From positions 62,001-126,000 of the forward strand of contig CAVWUA010000007.1 of assembly GCA_963758025.1 (NCBI GenBank): 64,000 nt of DNA. Reading direction: 5' to 3'. The position numbers were made by a program, and so were the translations under genes. Below, piece after piece: positions 16,824-25,700 of this stretch. Positions within the stretch are counted from its first letter, which is position 1, and each line of letters opens with the position of its first letter. The DNA comes from CAVWUA01 sp963758025. GTDB taxonomy: Bacteria; Planctomycetota; Planctomycetia; Isosphaerales; Isosphaeraceae. Below the pieces are notes generated by a model. The model ran no database searches and was not told the DNA's origin. It was given only the letters and a program-made list of their open reading frames with translations.

Positions 16824-17185
16824 TCACGACTTCGTCGCGACGGGCAACTCATCGATCTTGGCGGCGAGGATGAAATCGTTCTCGGACAGGCCGCCGATGG
16901 CGTGGGTCCAGATTTCGATGGCCACGTTGCGATAGCCGACGAGGTGCAGGTCGGGGTGGTGTCCTTCCTGCTCGGCCAGGGCGGCGACCTTGTTGAAGAA
17001 GTCCATGCCGGCCATGAAATTCTTGGCCGTCCACTCGCGGCGGATGCGCTGGCCGTTGTGGACCAGTTGCCAGCCTTGGACGCTGCGGAGAAAGTCTTCG
17101 GCCTCCTCGGGCGACAGGGGCGGAACGCCCCCTTCGCACGGGCGCATTGCTTCCGGGTCAGTTGTTCAGCGGTGGGAATCGTCAT
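16824..17185 (-). CDS. phhB: Pterin-4-alpha-carbinolamine dehydratase (one frame break)
   Basis: About 120 residues. The enzyme dehydrates 4a-hydroxytetrahydrobiopterin to recycle the pterin cofactor of aromatic amino acid hydroxylases; bacterial homologues may also act in pterin or molybdopterin metabolism. The start MTIPTAEQLTRKQC is followed, after a one-base shift near 17146, by PCEGGVPPLSPEEAEDFL, the RIRREWTAKNFMAGMDFFNK core, and GHHPDLHLVGYRNVAIEIWT with the paired active-site histidines, then HAIGGLSENDFILAAKID. Both sides of the break match the family, so the gene is probably intact and the break an indel error. It is 100 bases downstream of panB on the same strand. No phenylalanine hydroxylase is in the window. 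Confidence 0.92.
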
Positions 17186-17223
17186 GGGAAGCCTCCCTCG
17201 AGATGGACACGACCACGAATCTT

Positions 17224-17275
17224 CTTGTCTTCCCTTCGCGATGTTCGCGAGTTTGGCGGTGAAACCTCACGCCAA
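17224..17275. repeat. Dispersed repeat family B, partial copy 2
   Basis: TTCCCTTCGCGATGTTCGCG followed by AGTTTGGCGGTGAAA closely resembles one arm of the copy inside the glycosyltransferase gene (TTCTCTTCGCGATATTGGCG then TTCTTCGCGGTGAAA). It fills most of the gap between panB and phhB. Confidence 0.5.
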
Positions 17276-17285
17276 ACCGGCGGGA

Positions 17286-18089
17286 TCACTGGAACGTTTC
17301 GTTCAGATCCGGGAAGGCGCCGTTGCGGACATCCTCGACATACGACGCGGCCGCCCGGCGCACCGTGTCGGCGAGGGCGGCATAGCGACGGACGAATTTC
17401 GGGCGGAACTCCTCGAACAGGCCGAGCATGTCGGACGTGACGAGCACCTGGCCATCGCAATCCAGCCCCGCGCCGATGCCGATGGTCGGAATCGGCAGCT
17501 CGGCCGTCACGCGGGCGGCGAGATCGCCCGGAACGCATTCGAGCACGATGGCGAAGGCGCCGGCCTCGGCCACCGCCCAGGCGTCGGCGACGATCTGATC
17601 GGCGTCGCGCTGGACGCGGAAGCCACCGAGCCGGCGAACCGATTGCGGCGTCAGGCCGACGTGCCCCATGACGGGGATGTCCGCCTCGACCACCGCGCGG
17701 ATCGTGGCGGCCATGCGGCGCCCGCCTTCCAGCTTCACGGCCTGGCAACGCGTTTCCTTGAGGAACCGCGCGGCCGAGCGAATCGCCTGTTCGGGGGATT
17801 CCTGATAGCTCCCGAACGGCAAATCCGCCACAACCAACGCCCGTTCGGCCCCTCGGGAAACCATCTCGGCGTGATAGACCATCTGGTCGAGGGTCACGGC
17901 GAGGGTCGTCTCGCGCCCTTGAACGACCGTGCCGAGCGAGTCGCCGACGAGCAGGGCATCCACGCCCGAGGCGTCGAGCAGCCGGGCCATCGTGTGATCG
18001 TAGGCGGTCAACACGACGATTTTACGCCCCTCGGCCTTCCAGCGGGCGAAATCGGGCAAGGTGACGGCGGATTGCTCGGCGCGGGACAT
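17286..18089 (-). CDS. panB: 3-methyl-2-oxobutanoate hydroxymethyltransferase
   Basis: 267 residues. PanB transfers a hydroxymethyl group from methylenetetrahydrofolate to alpha-ketoisovalerate, giving ketopantoate, the first committed step to pantothenate and coenzyme A. Family residues are present: VVLTAYDHTMARLLDASGVD, VGDSLG with metal ligand D50, VVADLPFGSY with D89, AVKLEGG with K119 and E121, MGHVGLTPQSVRRLGGFRVQ and IGIGAGLDCDGQVLV. Length matches the family. The ATG at 18089 is preceded by AGGAG. The upstream membrane glycosyltransferase stops 11 bases before it, so the two are likely cotranscribed. No panC or panD is seen nearby. Confidence 0.95.
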   Translation of the reverse strand: MSRAEQSAVTLPDFARWKAEGRKIVVLTAYDHTMARLLDASGVDALLVGDSLGTVVQGRETTLAVTLDQMVYHAEMVSRGAERALVVADLPFGSYQESPEQAIRSAARFLKETRCQAVKLEGGRRMAATIRAVVEADIPVMGHVGLTPQSVRRLGGFRVQRDADQIVADAWAVAEAGAFAIVLECVPGDLAARVTAELPIPTIGIGAGLDCDGQVLVTSDMLGLFEEFRPKFVRRYAALADTVRRAAASYVEDVRNGAFPDLNETFQ

Positions 18090-18100
18090 GCGGGACTCCT

Positions 18101-19705
18101 CTAGGGAACGGCCGGTACGTCGAGCCGGGCCAGCAGCACGCCGGGTCGATCGACCAGAATACGATAGCGCTGACGAATCATCTCGTGCAAGAGCCGACGG
18201 CGGGGATCGTCGTTCCCGCTCGACAGATCGGCGATGAATCGGGCTCCATGGCGGCGGTAAAATTCCAGGAGGGCGATTGGCGAATCCGCCTCCAGCGATC
18301 CACCCCACTCTCCGGCCGCCCGCTCCTCGGCCTCGCGGCCGACCTCCAGCCGACACCCGCGCCGATCGGCCTGAAAGAGCAGAGCCTCGGGAGCAACGAG
18401 AAGCGCATCGGGTGGGACGTTCCTTTGAACCACCAAGGCCGCCTCGGGAAGATGGTCCCATTCGGCCGGTGTCGTCCAGGTGTCTAACGTCTGGAACAAC
18501 GCCATGGGGATCAGCAACCCCGCGGAGAGTGTCGTCCCGAGCCAGGGATTACGGCCAAAGAGAACGGTCCACGACCTCGCCAGCCCAACGGACATGACGG
18601 GAGCCAGGGCCAGAAAATAATACTCATGGTGCAACTTCCCGGCCAGCACGACCAGCATCGCGGCGGCGGAGAGGCCCCAGATGTGCCAGAGATGGTCGGG
18701 GGAGGAAGAGGTTCTCGCAAAGTCGCGAAGGCGCAAAGGAAGAACGCAAAGAAGAGGAATGGTCTTCTCTCTGCTTTGCGCTGTCTCCAAGCCCTTGGCG
18801 GCTTTGCGAGAAAGATTTTTCTTCTCTTCGCGATATTGGCGTTCTTCGCGGTGAAAGAATCCCATCACCGCCAGAAGGAAACCGATTGGCGTGAACGCGC
18901 GGAGGACAAGGAACCGGCCAATCCACCGATACGTTTCGAGCTGGAACAGCGCCGACGGCACCAGCACGTGGAGCCAGATCAACCCGTTTTCCGCCGACGC
19001 CCTCGAACCGATCCCCGAGGCCAGGAGATCGACCGCATGAACGTACCAGAGCAGGGGGGGGATCACCGCCGAAATCGCCAGCGCGATCTTCCAGGAGCGT
19101 CGGGGACGCTGGATCACCACGATCAGCGGGATCAGGGCATAGGCCGCGATTACCTTCAAGGACAGGCCGAGCGCGAGCAGTCCCCAGGCTGGCACGAGCC
19201 AGTACCACGATCCGCCCTCCTCGCGCCGGTCCCAGCAGTTCAGGGCGGCAATCACCGCGCCGAGCATCAGGGCATCCCCCTGAACGGCCCGGCCATAGCG
19301 GATCGTGATCGGGAAGAAGCCGAATGCGAGCACCGCCACGAACGCGGCCGAGGCCCCCTCGCGGCGTCGCACCAGGCCGAACAGCCCCCACATCCCGAGC
19401 ATGATCCCGAGCGCCGAGACAAGCCGGCCGGCGGCGGTCAGTCGGAGGCCGGTCGCTCGATGCAGCCCGACCGTCGCGAGGGCGAAGACCGGCGGTTCGA
19501 CCAGGAACAGGTTCGGGAAGGGTCCCGTATCAAGCTGCGGACGCAGGAAGCCGGAGCCTCGCTGGAGGTTGCGCGCGACCATCGCCGTCGGGACCTGCCG
19601 CCCGACGTAGTTCTCGACGATCGGCTGATCGAGCCTCCAGGCGCGCGGGATCAGCCCGAGCAAGAGCACGGCGACCAGGCAGAGACGCTCGCGAACCGAC
19701 GACAC
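18101..19705 (-). CDS. Polytopic glycosyltransferase, GT-C/PMT (GT39) type, with repeat-derived insert
   Basis: 534 residues with about ten membrane helices. A short cytoplasmic start leads into LCLVAVLLLGLIPRAWRLDQ, then a periplasmic loop NYVGRQVPTAMVARN, followed by many hydrophobic helices and a periplasmic C-terminal domain (ADRRGCRLEVGREAEERAAG, RFIADLSSGNDDPRRR, GVLLARLDVPAVP). This is the GT-C plan of enzymes that move sugars from polyprenyl-phosphate carriers to lipids or proteins. The acceptor is unknown. A hydrophilic stretch of about 49 residues (HREERQYREEKKNLSRKAAK onward) between two helices is encoded by a family-B repeat yet keeps the frame. GTG 19705 is chosen because GGAGGAG lies about seven bases upstream. 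It ends 11 bases before the panB start. Confidence 0.78.
   Translation of the reverse strand: MSSVRERLCLVAVLLLGLIPRAWRLDQPIVENYVGRQVPTAMVARNLQRGSGFLRPQLDTGPFPNLFLVEPPVFALATVGLHRATGLRLTAAGRLVSALGIMLGMWGLFGLVRRREGASAAFVAVLAFGFFPITIRYGRAVQGDALMLGAVIAALNCWDRREEGGSWYWLVPAWGLLALGLSLKVIAAYALIPLIVVIQRPRRSWKIALAISAVIPPLLWYVHAVDLLASGIGSRASAENGLIWLHVLVPSALFQLETYRWIGRFLVLRAFTPIGFLLAVMGFFHREERQYREEKKNLSRKAAKGLETAQSREKTIPLLCVLPLRLRDFARTSSSPDHLWHIWGLSAAAMLVVLAGKLHHEYYFLALAPVMSVGLARSWTVLFGRNPWLGTTLSAGLLIPMALFQTLDTWTTPAEWDHLPEAALVVQRNVPPDALLVAPEALLFQADRRGCRLEVGREAEERAAGEWGGSLEADSPIALLEFYRRHGARFIADLSSGNDDPRRRLLHEMIRQRYRILVDRPGVLLARLDVPAVP
18705..18857. repeat. Dispersed repeat family B, copy 3, inside a coding sequence
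   Basis: The plus strand reads CGCAAAGTCGCGAAGGCGCA and GAACGCAAAGAAGAGG, then CTTTGCGCTG, CTTGGCGGCTTTGCGAGAAA, and CTTCGCGATATTGGCG with TTCTTCGCGGTGAAA. It is an imperfect inverted repeat about 150 bases long whose right arm matches the intergenic copy at 17224-17275. It is a multiple of three and stop-free in the host frame. Confidence 0.6.
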
Positions 19706-19760
19706 GGGGGCACTCCTCCCGGAATGGAACGATCCGCGCGGATCGTAGCCCGAACCGGGA

Positions 19761-20545
19761 TCAGGGGTCAAGCCGGGGAGCGCCGGGCGTCTCGCCGAAA
19801 AGCCGGGCATGGACGCGGGCGAACCGGTCGCTGATCGAGCCGGTTCCTTGAAGGAGCGTCGTGAACCGCGAGGCGTCTTGCGCGGTGACGTCCGCCTTCA
19901 GGGCGTCGAGTTCGTCGGTCAGGTGACGTTCCCAGGTCGCGACGATCGTACTCCGCTCGCTGCGATCGACCCACGTCGGCGGGCCGAACCGCACGAACGC
20001 CTCGGGCCGCTCATCCTGCCAGAACTCGTAGCGCAACGCCGTGGCGACAATCCGTACCCGCCCCGCGCTGGACCAGAACTGCGCAGACCGTGCTGGAAAC
20101 CCAGGGGGCGCACGTCGTTGCCAACCATTCGGCCTTGCGGGAAGATCCAGACCCCCGCGCGAGGGCCTTCGAGCAGTCCGACCGCGTAATTGATCGACGC
20201 CCGCACCGAGGTCGGGTCGGTTCGATCGACCGAGAACGCGCCGATCCGGCGAAAGAAGCCGAATCGCCGCATGTTGAAGTGTTCCATCATACCGTAGCCG
20301 TCCAACGGAATCGACTCGTTCAGGACGTGCGCCAGGAACAGGTCCCACCAGCACGAATGATTGGCCAGAAAGAGCGTGCCGCCCGGCTCGGCGTCGAGGG
20401 TGTCTCGCAGACGTTCGACACCCTGAGCGCGGACCCGGAAGAAGGTCCGTCGCGTCTTGCGGAGGATCATCGCGTGGACAGCCAGGCGCGGCCAGCCGTG
20501 CTTGTACGCCGAGATCAACCGAGGCGAGCGGCGACTGTCAGGCAC
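19761..20545 (-). CDS. 1-acyl-glycerol-3-phosphate acyltransferase-like protein (one frame break)
   Basis: About 261 residues of the PlsC-type acyltransferase superfamily. It contains LFLANHSCWWDLFLAH, the HX4D catalytic motif, MMEHFNMRRFGFFRRIGAFS, and the later FPQGRM (the FPEGT-like motif III). A shift near 20075 links GFQHGL to AGRVRIVATALRYEFWQDER and a helical tail. No transmembrane helix is evident. The GTG start at 20545 overlaps the end of the upstream CrtI-like gene (GTGCCTGA), so translation is coupled. Acyltransferases beside carotenoid desaturases can acylate glycosylated carotenoids, as staphyloxanthin CrtO does. That role is suggested here only by context; a phospholipid role is equally possible. 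Confidence 0.75.
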
Positions 20546-22082
20546 GACTGCGGACCTCCGCGCGGCCGGTCCGGGACGCGGAGACGGGGTGATCGCGGGC
20601 AATCCGCTCAGCCGTCATCTTGCCACTCTGCACGACCATCGGCATCCCCGCCCCCGGCTGCACGCCGCCCCCCGCGAAATAGAGGCCGGGGACCTCCGCG
20701 CGATAGTTCAGCGGGCGAAAGCTGCCCCCCAGGATGTTGTGCGAATTCCCGAGGCCGTAAATCGAACCCCGGAACGCCAGAAATCGGTCGCGCCAGTCCC
20801 CCGGGCCGGTGATCCCGCGCGTGATAGTCGCCGCGCGTAGGCCCTCCAGCCCGGCCCGTTCGAGTCGTTCAAGAATCTGGTCGGCGTAACGGGCCTCGAA
20901 ATCCCGGTCCGGTTCCGCTCCGTTCCGCAATGGCGGTGCGCCGACGACGATGAACGGGTTCGACTGGCCCGCCGGAGCGTCGTTCGGATCGGTCACACAC
21001 GTGGCGTTCACGTAAATCGGCGGATCAGAAGGAAAATCACCCCGCTGAAACAGTTCTTCATACACGCGATTCGACCCCTCCGTGAGCACCAGAAGATGAT
21101 GCGCGAGCGCGTCCCACGTGCGGTCCGCGGCAAGCTGGATCGTGAAGAACGACCCCGACGGCTCGGCCTCGCCAGCGCGGAGCGACTTGACCTCCGTTGA
21201 GAACTCGCGGCCACCCCGAAGCATCCGATGTGTGTGGACATAATCGCCATTGGACACGACGATCCGTGTCGGGATCGCGCCGAAGGACCCCGCGACCCCC
21301 GCGACACATCCCGACGCATCGAGTTCGATCGCCTCGACCTCGGCCCCGGTCCGGATCTCGACGCCGACATCCCGGCAGGCATTCGTCAAGGCCCGTGGAA
21401 TGGCCGCGATGCCCCCCTCGGCGGGATACCAGACCCCTTCGCGGATGATCGTCCAGGGAATGATCATCAGGGAAGCCGGGGCCGTTTTCGGGTCGAAGCC
21501 GGAATAGGTCGGGAAGCCGTAGAGCAGCTCGCGGATCGCCGGGGACCGAAAATGTCTGTCGATCTCCTCGGCATATTTCCGCGCGGGGGAGATGACGGCG
21601 GCCGAGAGCATCAGGGGAGAGAACAGGACTTGCGGCCAGGTTTCGAGCAAGCGGTCACAATACGCGTGGCCGATCAGGCTGGCGAAGCGGTCCATGCGCG
21701 CGAGAAAGGCCCCGAGATTGTCGCCGTCGGCCGGATCGATGGCGGCGAACGACTGGCGAAGGCCCTCCTCGTCAGCCGGGATGTCGAGCGCGCGGCCATC
21801 GGTCAGAACGACGCGAAAAGCGGGATCGAGCCGCTTCAAGGGAAGGTATGCCTCGGGATCAAGCCCGCTGGCTTCCAGCAAGGTTTGATAGACCCAGGGC
21901 ATCACGACGATGCTCGGCCCTTCGTCCCAGCGAAACCCGTCCTCCCGGCGCTCGCTGGCCTTGCCGCCCGGCTGTTCGTGCCGCTCCAGGACCGTGACCT
22001 CGTAGCCCCGCCGGGCCAGTTCCAGCGCCGAGGCCAGACCACCCAACCCCGCCCCCACAACCACCACCCGCTCGATCGACAT
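20538..22082 (-). CDS. CrtI-family FAD-dependent desaturase/oxidoreductase
   Basis: 514 residues. The N-terminus MSIERVVVVGAGLGGLASAL is a dinucleotide-binding GxGxxG motif, followed by GYEVTVLERHEQPGGKASER, the hallmark of phytoene desaturase-type flavoproteins. Further CrtI features are GFRWDEGPSIVVMPWVY, LLYGFPTYSGFDPKTAP, YPAEGGIAAIPRAL and the C-terminal LYFAGGGVQPGAGMPMVVQS helix. Members dehydrogenate or otherwise modify carotenoid backbones; planctomycetes make C30 carotenoids through several CrtI-like paralogues, so the substrate cannot be fixed. ATG 22082 is preferred over an in-frame TTG at 22097. The acyltransferase gene overlaps its 3' end, which argues for a linked pathway. No phytoene or squalene synthase lies in this window. 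Confidence 0.87.
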   Translation of the reverse strand: MSIERVVVVGAGLGGLASALELARRGYEVTVLERHEQPGGKASERREDGFRWDEGPSIVVMPWVYQTLLEASGLDPEAYLPLKRLDPAFRVVLTDGRALDIPADEEGLRQSFAAIDPADGDNLGAFLARMDRFASLIGHAYCDRLLETWPQVLFSPLMLSAAVISPARKYAEEIDRHFRSPAIRELLYGFPTYSGFDPKTAPASLMIIPWTIIREGVWYPAEGGIAAIPRALTNACRDVGVEIRTGAEVEAIELDASGCVAGVAGSFGAIPTRIVVSNGDYVHTHRMLRGGREFSTEVKSLRAGEAEPSGSFFTIQLAADRTWDALAHHLLVLTEGSNRVYEELFQRGDFPSDPPIYVNATCVTDPNDAPAGQSNPFIVVGAPPLRNGAEPDRDFEARYADQILERLERAGLEGLRAATITRGITGPGDWRDRFLAFRGSIYGLGNSHNILGGSFRPLNYRAEVPGLYFAGGGVQPGAGMPMVVQSGKMTAERIARDHPVSASRTGRAEVRSRA

Positions 22083-22320
22083 GGAAGAATGCCTCAACGT
22101 CCTGGGACAAACCGGATCTCCTCAGTGTAGGTGCGCGGGCATTGCCGGTCCAACCTCTCCCGACGATCCCCAAATGGCGGGACAAAAGGGTTGCTTTGGC
22201 GTGTGAAAGGTGACAGGATGTTTCTGTGGATACGCTTGATATCCATCCACTCATTAACGGCGTGACCCGATTATTCTGTCCAGGTCCGCGCGCCGCCGTT
22301 CTGGCGGAAGGAGGCGCTTG

Positions 22321-22755
22321 ATGCTCGTTCGAGACGTCCTGAAGGCCAAGGGGCGAGGCGTGATTCAGATCGGCCCCAAGGCCAACGTGACCGAGGCTCT
22401 GGCCCTGCTCGTCCCACACAATATCGGTTCCTTGCCGGTCGTCGATGACGAAGGCAACCTCGTCGGCATCTTCACCGAGCGCGACGTTCTGCGAGGAGCT
22501 CACGAGAACTGCGAGAGCTTCCTTCGCATGCGGATCGAGGACGTCATGACCCGTGATCCGATCATCTGCGAGCCGGATGAGATCGTCCACGAGGTCATGG
22601 GAAAGATGAGCCATCATCAGGTCGGTCAGCTTCCGGTCGTCGAGAACGGCGAACTGGTCGGCGTGGTATCGGTTGGCGACCTGAACAAGACGATGTACGA
22701 ACGGGTCGAGGCCGAGAACCAGCACTTGCTGACCTATCTCTACGGTCCGGTCTGA
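22321..22755 (+). CDS. Tandem CBS-domain protein
   Basis: 144 residues made of two CBS domains (about residues 5-60 and 70-130). It shows VTEALALLVPHNIGSLPVVD, DEGNLVGIFTERDVLRG, RIEDVMTRDPIICEPDEIVH and QLPVVENGELVGVVSVGDLN. CBS pairs bind adenosine nucleotides and regulate attached or partner proteins; this one has no effector domain. GGAGG about seven bases before ATG 22321 supports the start. It is convergent with the giant membrane protein gene that ends 38 bases away, with a hairpin terminator between, so it is not part of that cluster. Confidence 0.93.
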   Translation: MLVRDVLKAKGRGVIQIGPKANVTEALALLVPHNIGSLPVVDDEGNLVGIFTERDVLRGAHENCESFLRMRIEDVMTRDPIICEPDEIVHEVMGKMSHHQVGQLPVVENGELVGVVSVGDLNKTMYERVEAENQHLLTYLYGPV

Positions 22756-22770
22756 CCTGACCCATCGGCC

Positions 22771-22794
22771 GATCCTCCACGGGGAGGATCTTCT
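22771..22794. terminator. Bidirectional hairpin terminator
   Basis: GATCCTCC (22771-22778), loop ACGG, GGAGGATC (22783-22790), then TTCT. A perfect 8-bp stem between convergent stop codons at 22755 and 22794 suits a shared terminator. Confidence 0.55.
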
Positions 22795-25700
22795 CAACGT
22801 CCTTTCCAGACACCGAGACCCATCGCCAGAAGCGTAGCGCCCGAAGCCCAGGGACCGGCTCCAAGGCTCGCGAGGGCGGCGACCACCGCCACGGCAATCC
22901 GCAAAGGCCGTGGCGTGAGGCTGAGGGTGCGCGCCAGCAGAAGCACGACCGCCAGAACCACCGCCAGAACCACCCAGCGCGCCAGACCGGCCTGGGAGGC
23001 TTTGGGCGGCAGCGGCGACCAGCGGATGCTGGGGACGCTGCCGCTGGCGGTCGCGTTCCGCGACTTGCGGAAGTAACGCGGCTGGCCCAGACGCCGGACC
23101 CGAAGCGCCGAGAGCAGGTCGGAGGTATCCGGCAAGTCGGCCAGTGGGTCCTCCGTCGCCTTGCCGACACGCGCCAGCGCCGATTCCCGGAACTCGTCCA
23201 GCCCGGACAATCGAAGCGATTCCTCCAGGGAACTTCGGGTCGCCTCCAACCTCGACAGCACCCGACCGTGCAAGGCGTTGGAGCCGGACGAGCGGTCGAG
23301 CGCGGACTCCCAGTTCGCGGCGCGTTCGGTTGCCCGCGCGAGAAGCTCGAACTGAACCAGCGAGGCCAGCAGAGACGCCCGCGCTTGCGCGGAACTGCGG
23401 TCGATGGTCGCCAGGTTCTCGACAATCTGACGCCCCATCCACTCGACCCGCTCCACCGCCAGGACGTCGCCGGGGACGGCCTCCAGGGCCCAGCTCTCCG
23501 CCTCGACCTTCCAGGACTCCGGCGCGTGGAACGTCAGCAAGGTCGGCACGCCTTTCTGGCTCAAGCCAGGCATTTCCAGCACGTGCCACCCCTCCTCCCC
23601 GTCCCGGGATGACTCCGACGTCCAGGCCAGCACCACGCGCGACGCCCCGCCGACCCCCAGCGGGATCAACCACTGCCCCGACTGCCCGCGCAGCGGCCGG
23701 ATCGGCGTCCCATCGACCGTGGCCCCCAACGCCTCGGCCCCCTTCGGCAGCAATACCGGAAGGAAGGCCCCGGAACGCGGCTCGACCTCGAACCGCGCCT
23801 GACCGAAAACCTGGCCGTCGAGGCCGATCGTGCAGGTCAAGTCCGCCAGCGAGACCCGCGTCGATTCCGGACTCGCGTCCCCGGCGGAACCCTCGTCGCC
23901 GGCTTCCTCTTCTTCACCCGACGCCCAGACCCGTAATGACCAGGGCGTTCGCCGCATGTGGTACACGTTGAGCCGCGTTCCTCGGGGGATCGTGAGGTCC
24001 TCGGCAACGAACCGTGACGCATCGACCGGCTGAAGCGCGGACGAGCCTTCGGTCGAAAGCGAGAGCCCCGAAGCGTCGGCCAGGGCGAGATCATAATTCT
24101 CGACGGCGCCCCGCCCTCTCGGAACGAGCGCGGGAAAGGTCAAGGTCTGACCACGTGAGAAGGACTGGCGCGAACGGATGATGACCTGTTGTGTGCCCCA
24201 GACCGGCCGGTCGAACTGGATCGACCAGAACGTCTCGTCCTCCTGTTCCAGGGTCGTCACCTCCGAACGGGTCCCGACGACCTCGACGCTCGCACCCCTG
24301 GCCCATTCCGTGGGCAGGCTCAAGGTGATCGCGTCGAGTGGTCCTCCCCAGGCCCGGTAGCGGATCGACGCCGACCATTCGGCCGACTCGGGATAGACCG
24401 TCAGAAGGCTCCAGACGGCGACCTGCGGCCGGGGCGGCTGGTCCAGCCAGCGCAGCGATCCCAGCTCGCCGGGCCGCTCGACCCGGTAGGATTCCAGGCG
24501 GAGGTTCTTCGGGGTCACCAGCTCGCCGACCGGTGACGCGATCGGTGTCGTCCCGGGGGAATCGGTCAGGCGAGATTCGGAATCCTCGGGAGCGAGGATC
24601 GTCAGGCTGCCCGGCTCCAGTTCCAGGGCGTCCCAGACGGGCCAGGGGATGGCCGACTCATGGCTGTGAATGTTGGCGGCCATCGGCTCGGTCGGGATCG
24701 GGAGCCAGCCTTCGATCGTGATGGTGAGGGGACCCTGCTCCCGTTTGTCAAAACGAAGCCGCAACTGGTTCGCCCGCGGCTGACTCCAGCACGTCAGGCC
24801 GGCTGCCACGACGCGGGTCAAGTGGAACGCGGCGGGAATGCCGACAAGAACCTCATCCACGCGTCCCTGGATCTCGGTCACCTGGGCCTCGGCCGTGACG
24901 ACCAGCCGGCCGGACTGGACCTCCACGGCGACATCCGGCCGGACCGAGAGCCGGGGCGTTTCCGGGCCGGTCCGCACGTCGATCTGAGGCGGATCGACGT
25001 ACCGGATCGCTCCGGCAAGCGAGGCCGATTTATCCGGCAACGAGCCCCAGAGCTTCCGGAACGTCTCCTCGGCCACGCGCTCGATACCCACGGCCGGCCG
25101 AAGCGTGCCGGTCCACCCTTCGGGGTGCCGGAAACCGAGCGTCCCGGTCGCCCTCTCGACCCCGAGCGGCCGGATTCGGGGCATCCGCCGCAGGCCCCTC
25201 GCCGGCATCGTCGGCGCGTCGGGTGGGGGCGGTTCCAGCGGCCGCCACAGGTCGAGTGTGACCGTCGCCCCGTCGGCCAGGGGCGGGTCGATCCGCGCGA
25301 CCCACTCGGGTTGCTCGGTGGAACCTTGCCAGGCAATGTCGATCAGGCCAGGGACCGTCGCGGATCGGACGATCAGGCCAGGTTCCAGATCGATCCGCAC
25401 CCGGGTCCGGTCGTCCATCCCCCGGTACGTGATCCGTGCGCGAATCCGGTCGCCGGCCGGTTCGGCATCCCAGAGAATCACGCTCTCGGCGCTCCCTCGG
25501 AGTGACGGTTGCGCGACCGCGGGCTCGGTGTACCAGCGCACTTCCAGGCGGTCGGCCGGGCCGAGAAGTCCCTCCGCCTGCCCGTCTCGTCGCTCGATCA
25601 TCCCACGCGCGGAAGGGACTGTCACCTGTCCCCCCAGGGCCGCGGCGTCGAGCTTTACCCGAGCCCAGGGGATCGCGTTCACCGGCACGTCGAATACGTC

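Noticed and set aside
18626..19834. Plus-strand frame of 402 codons
   Set aside because: Antisense shadow of the glycosyltransferase gene with low-complexity basic composition.
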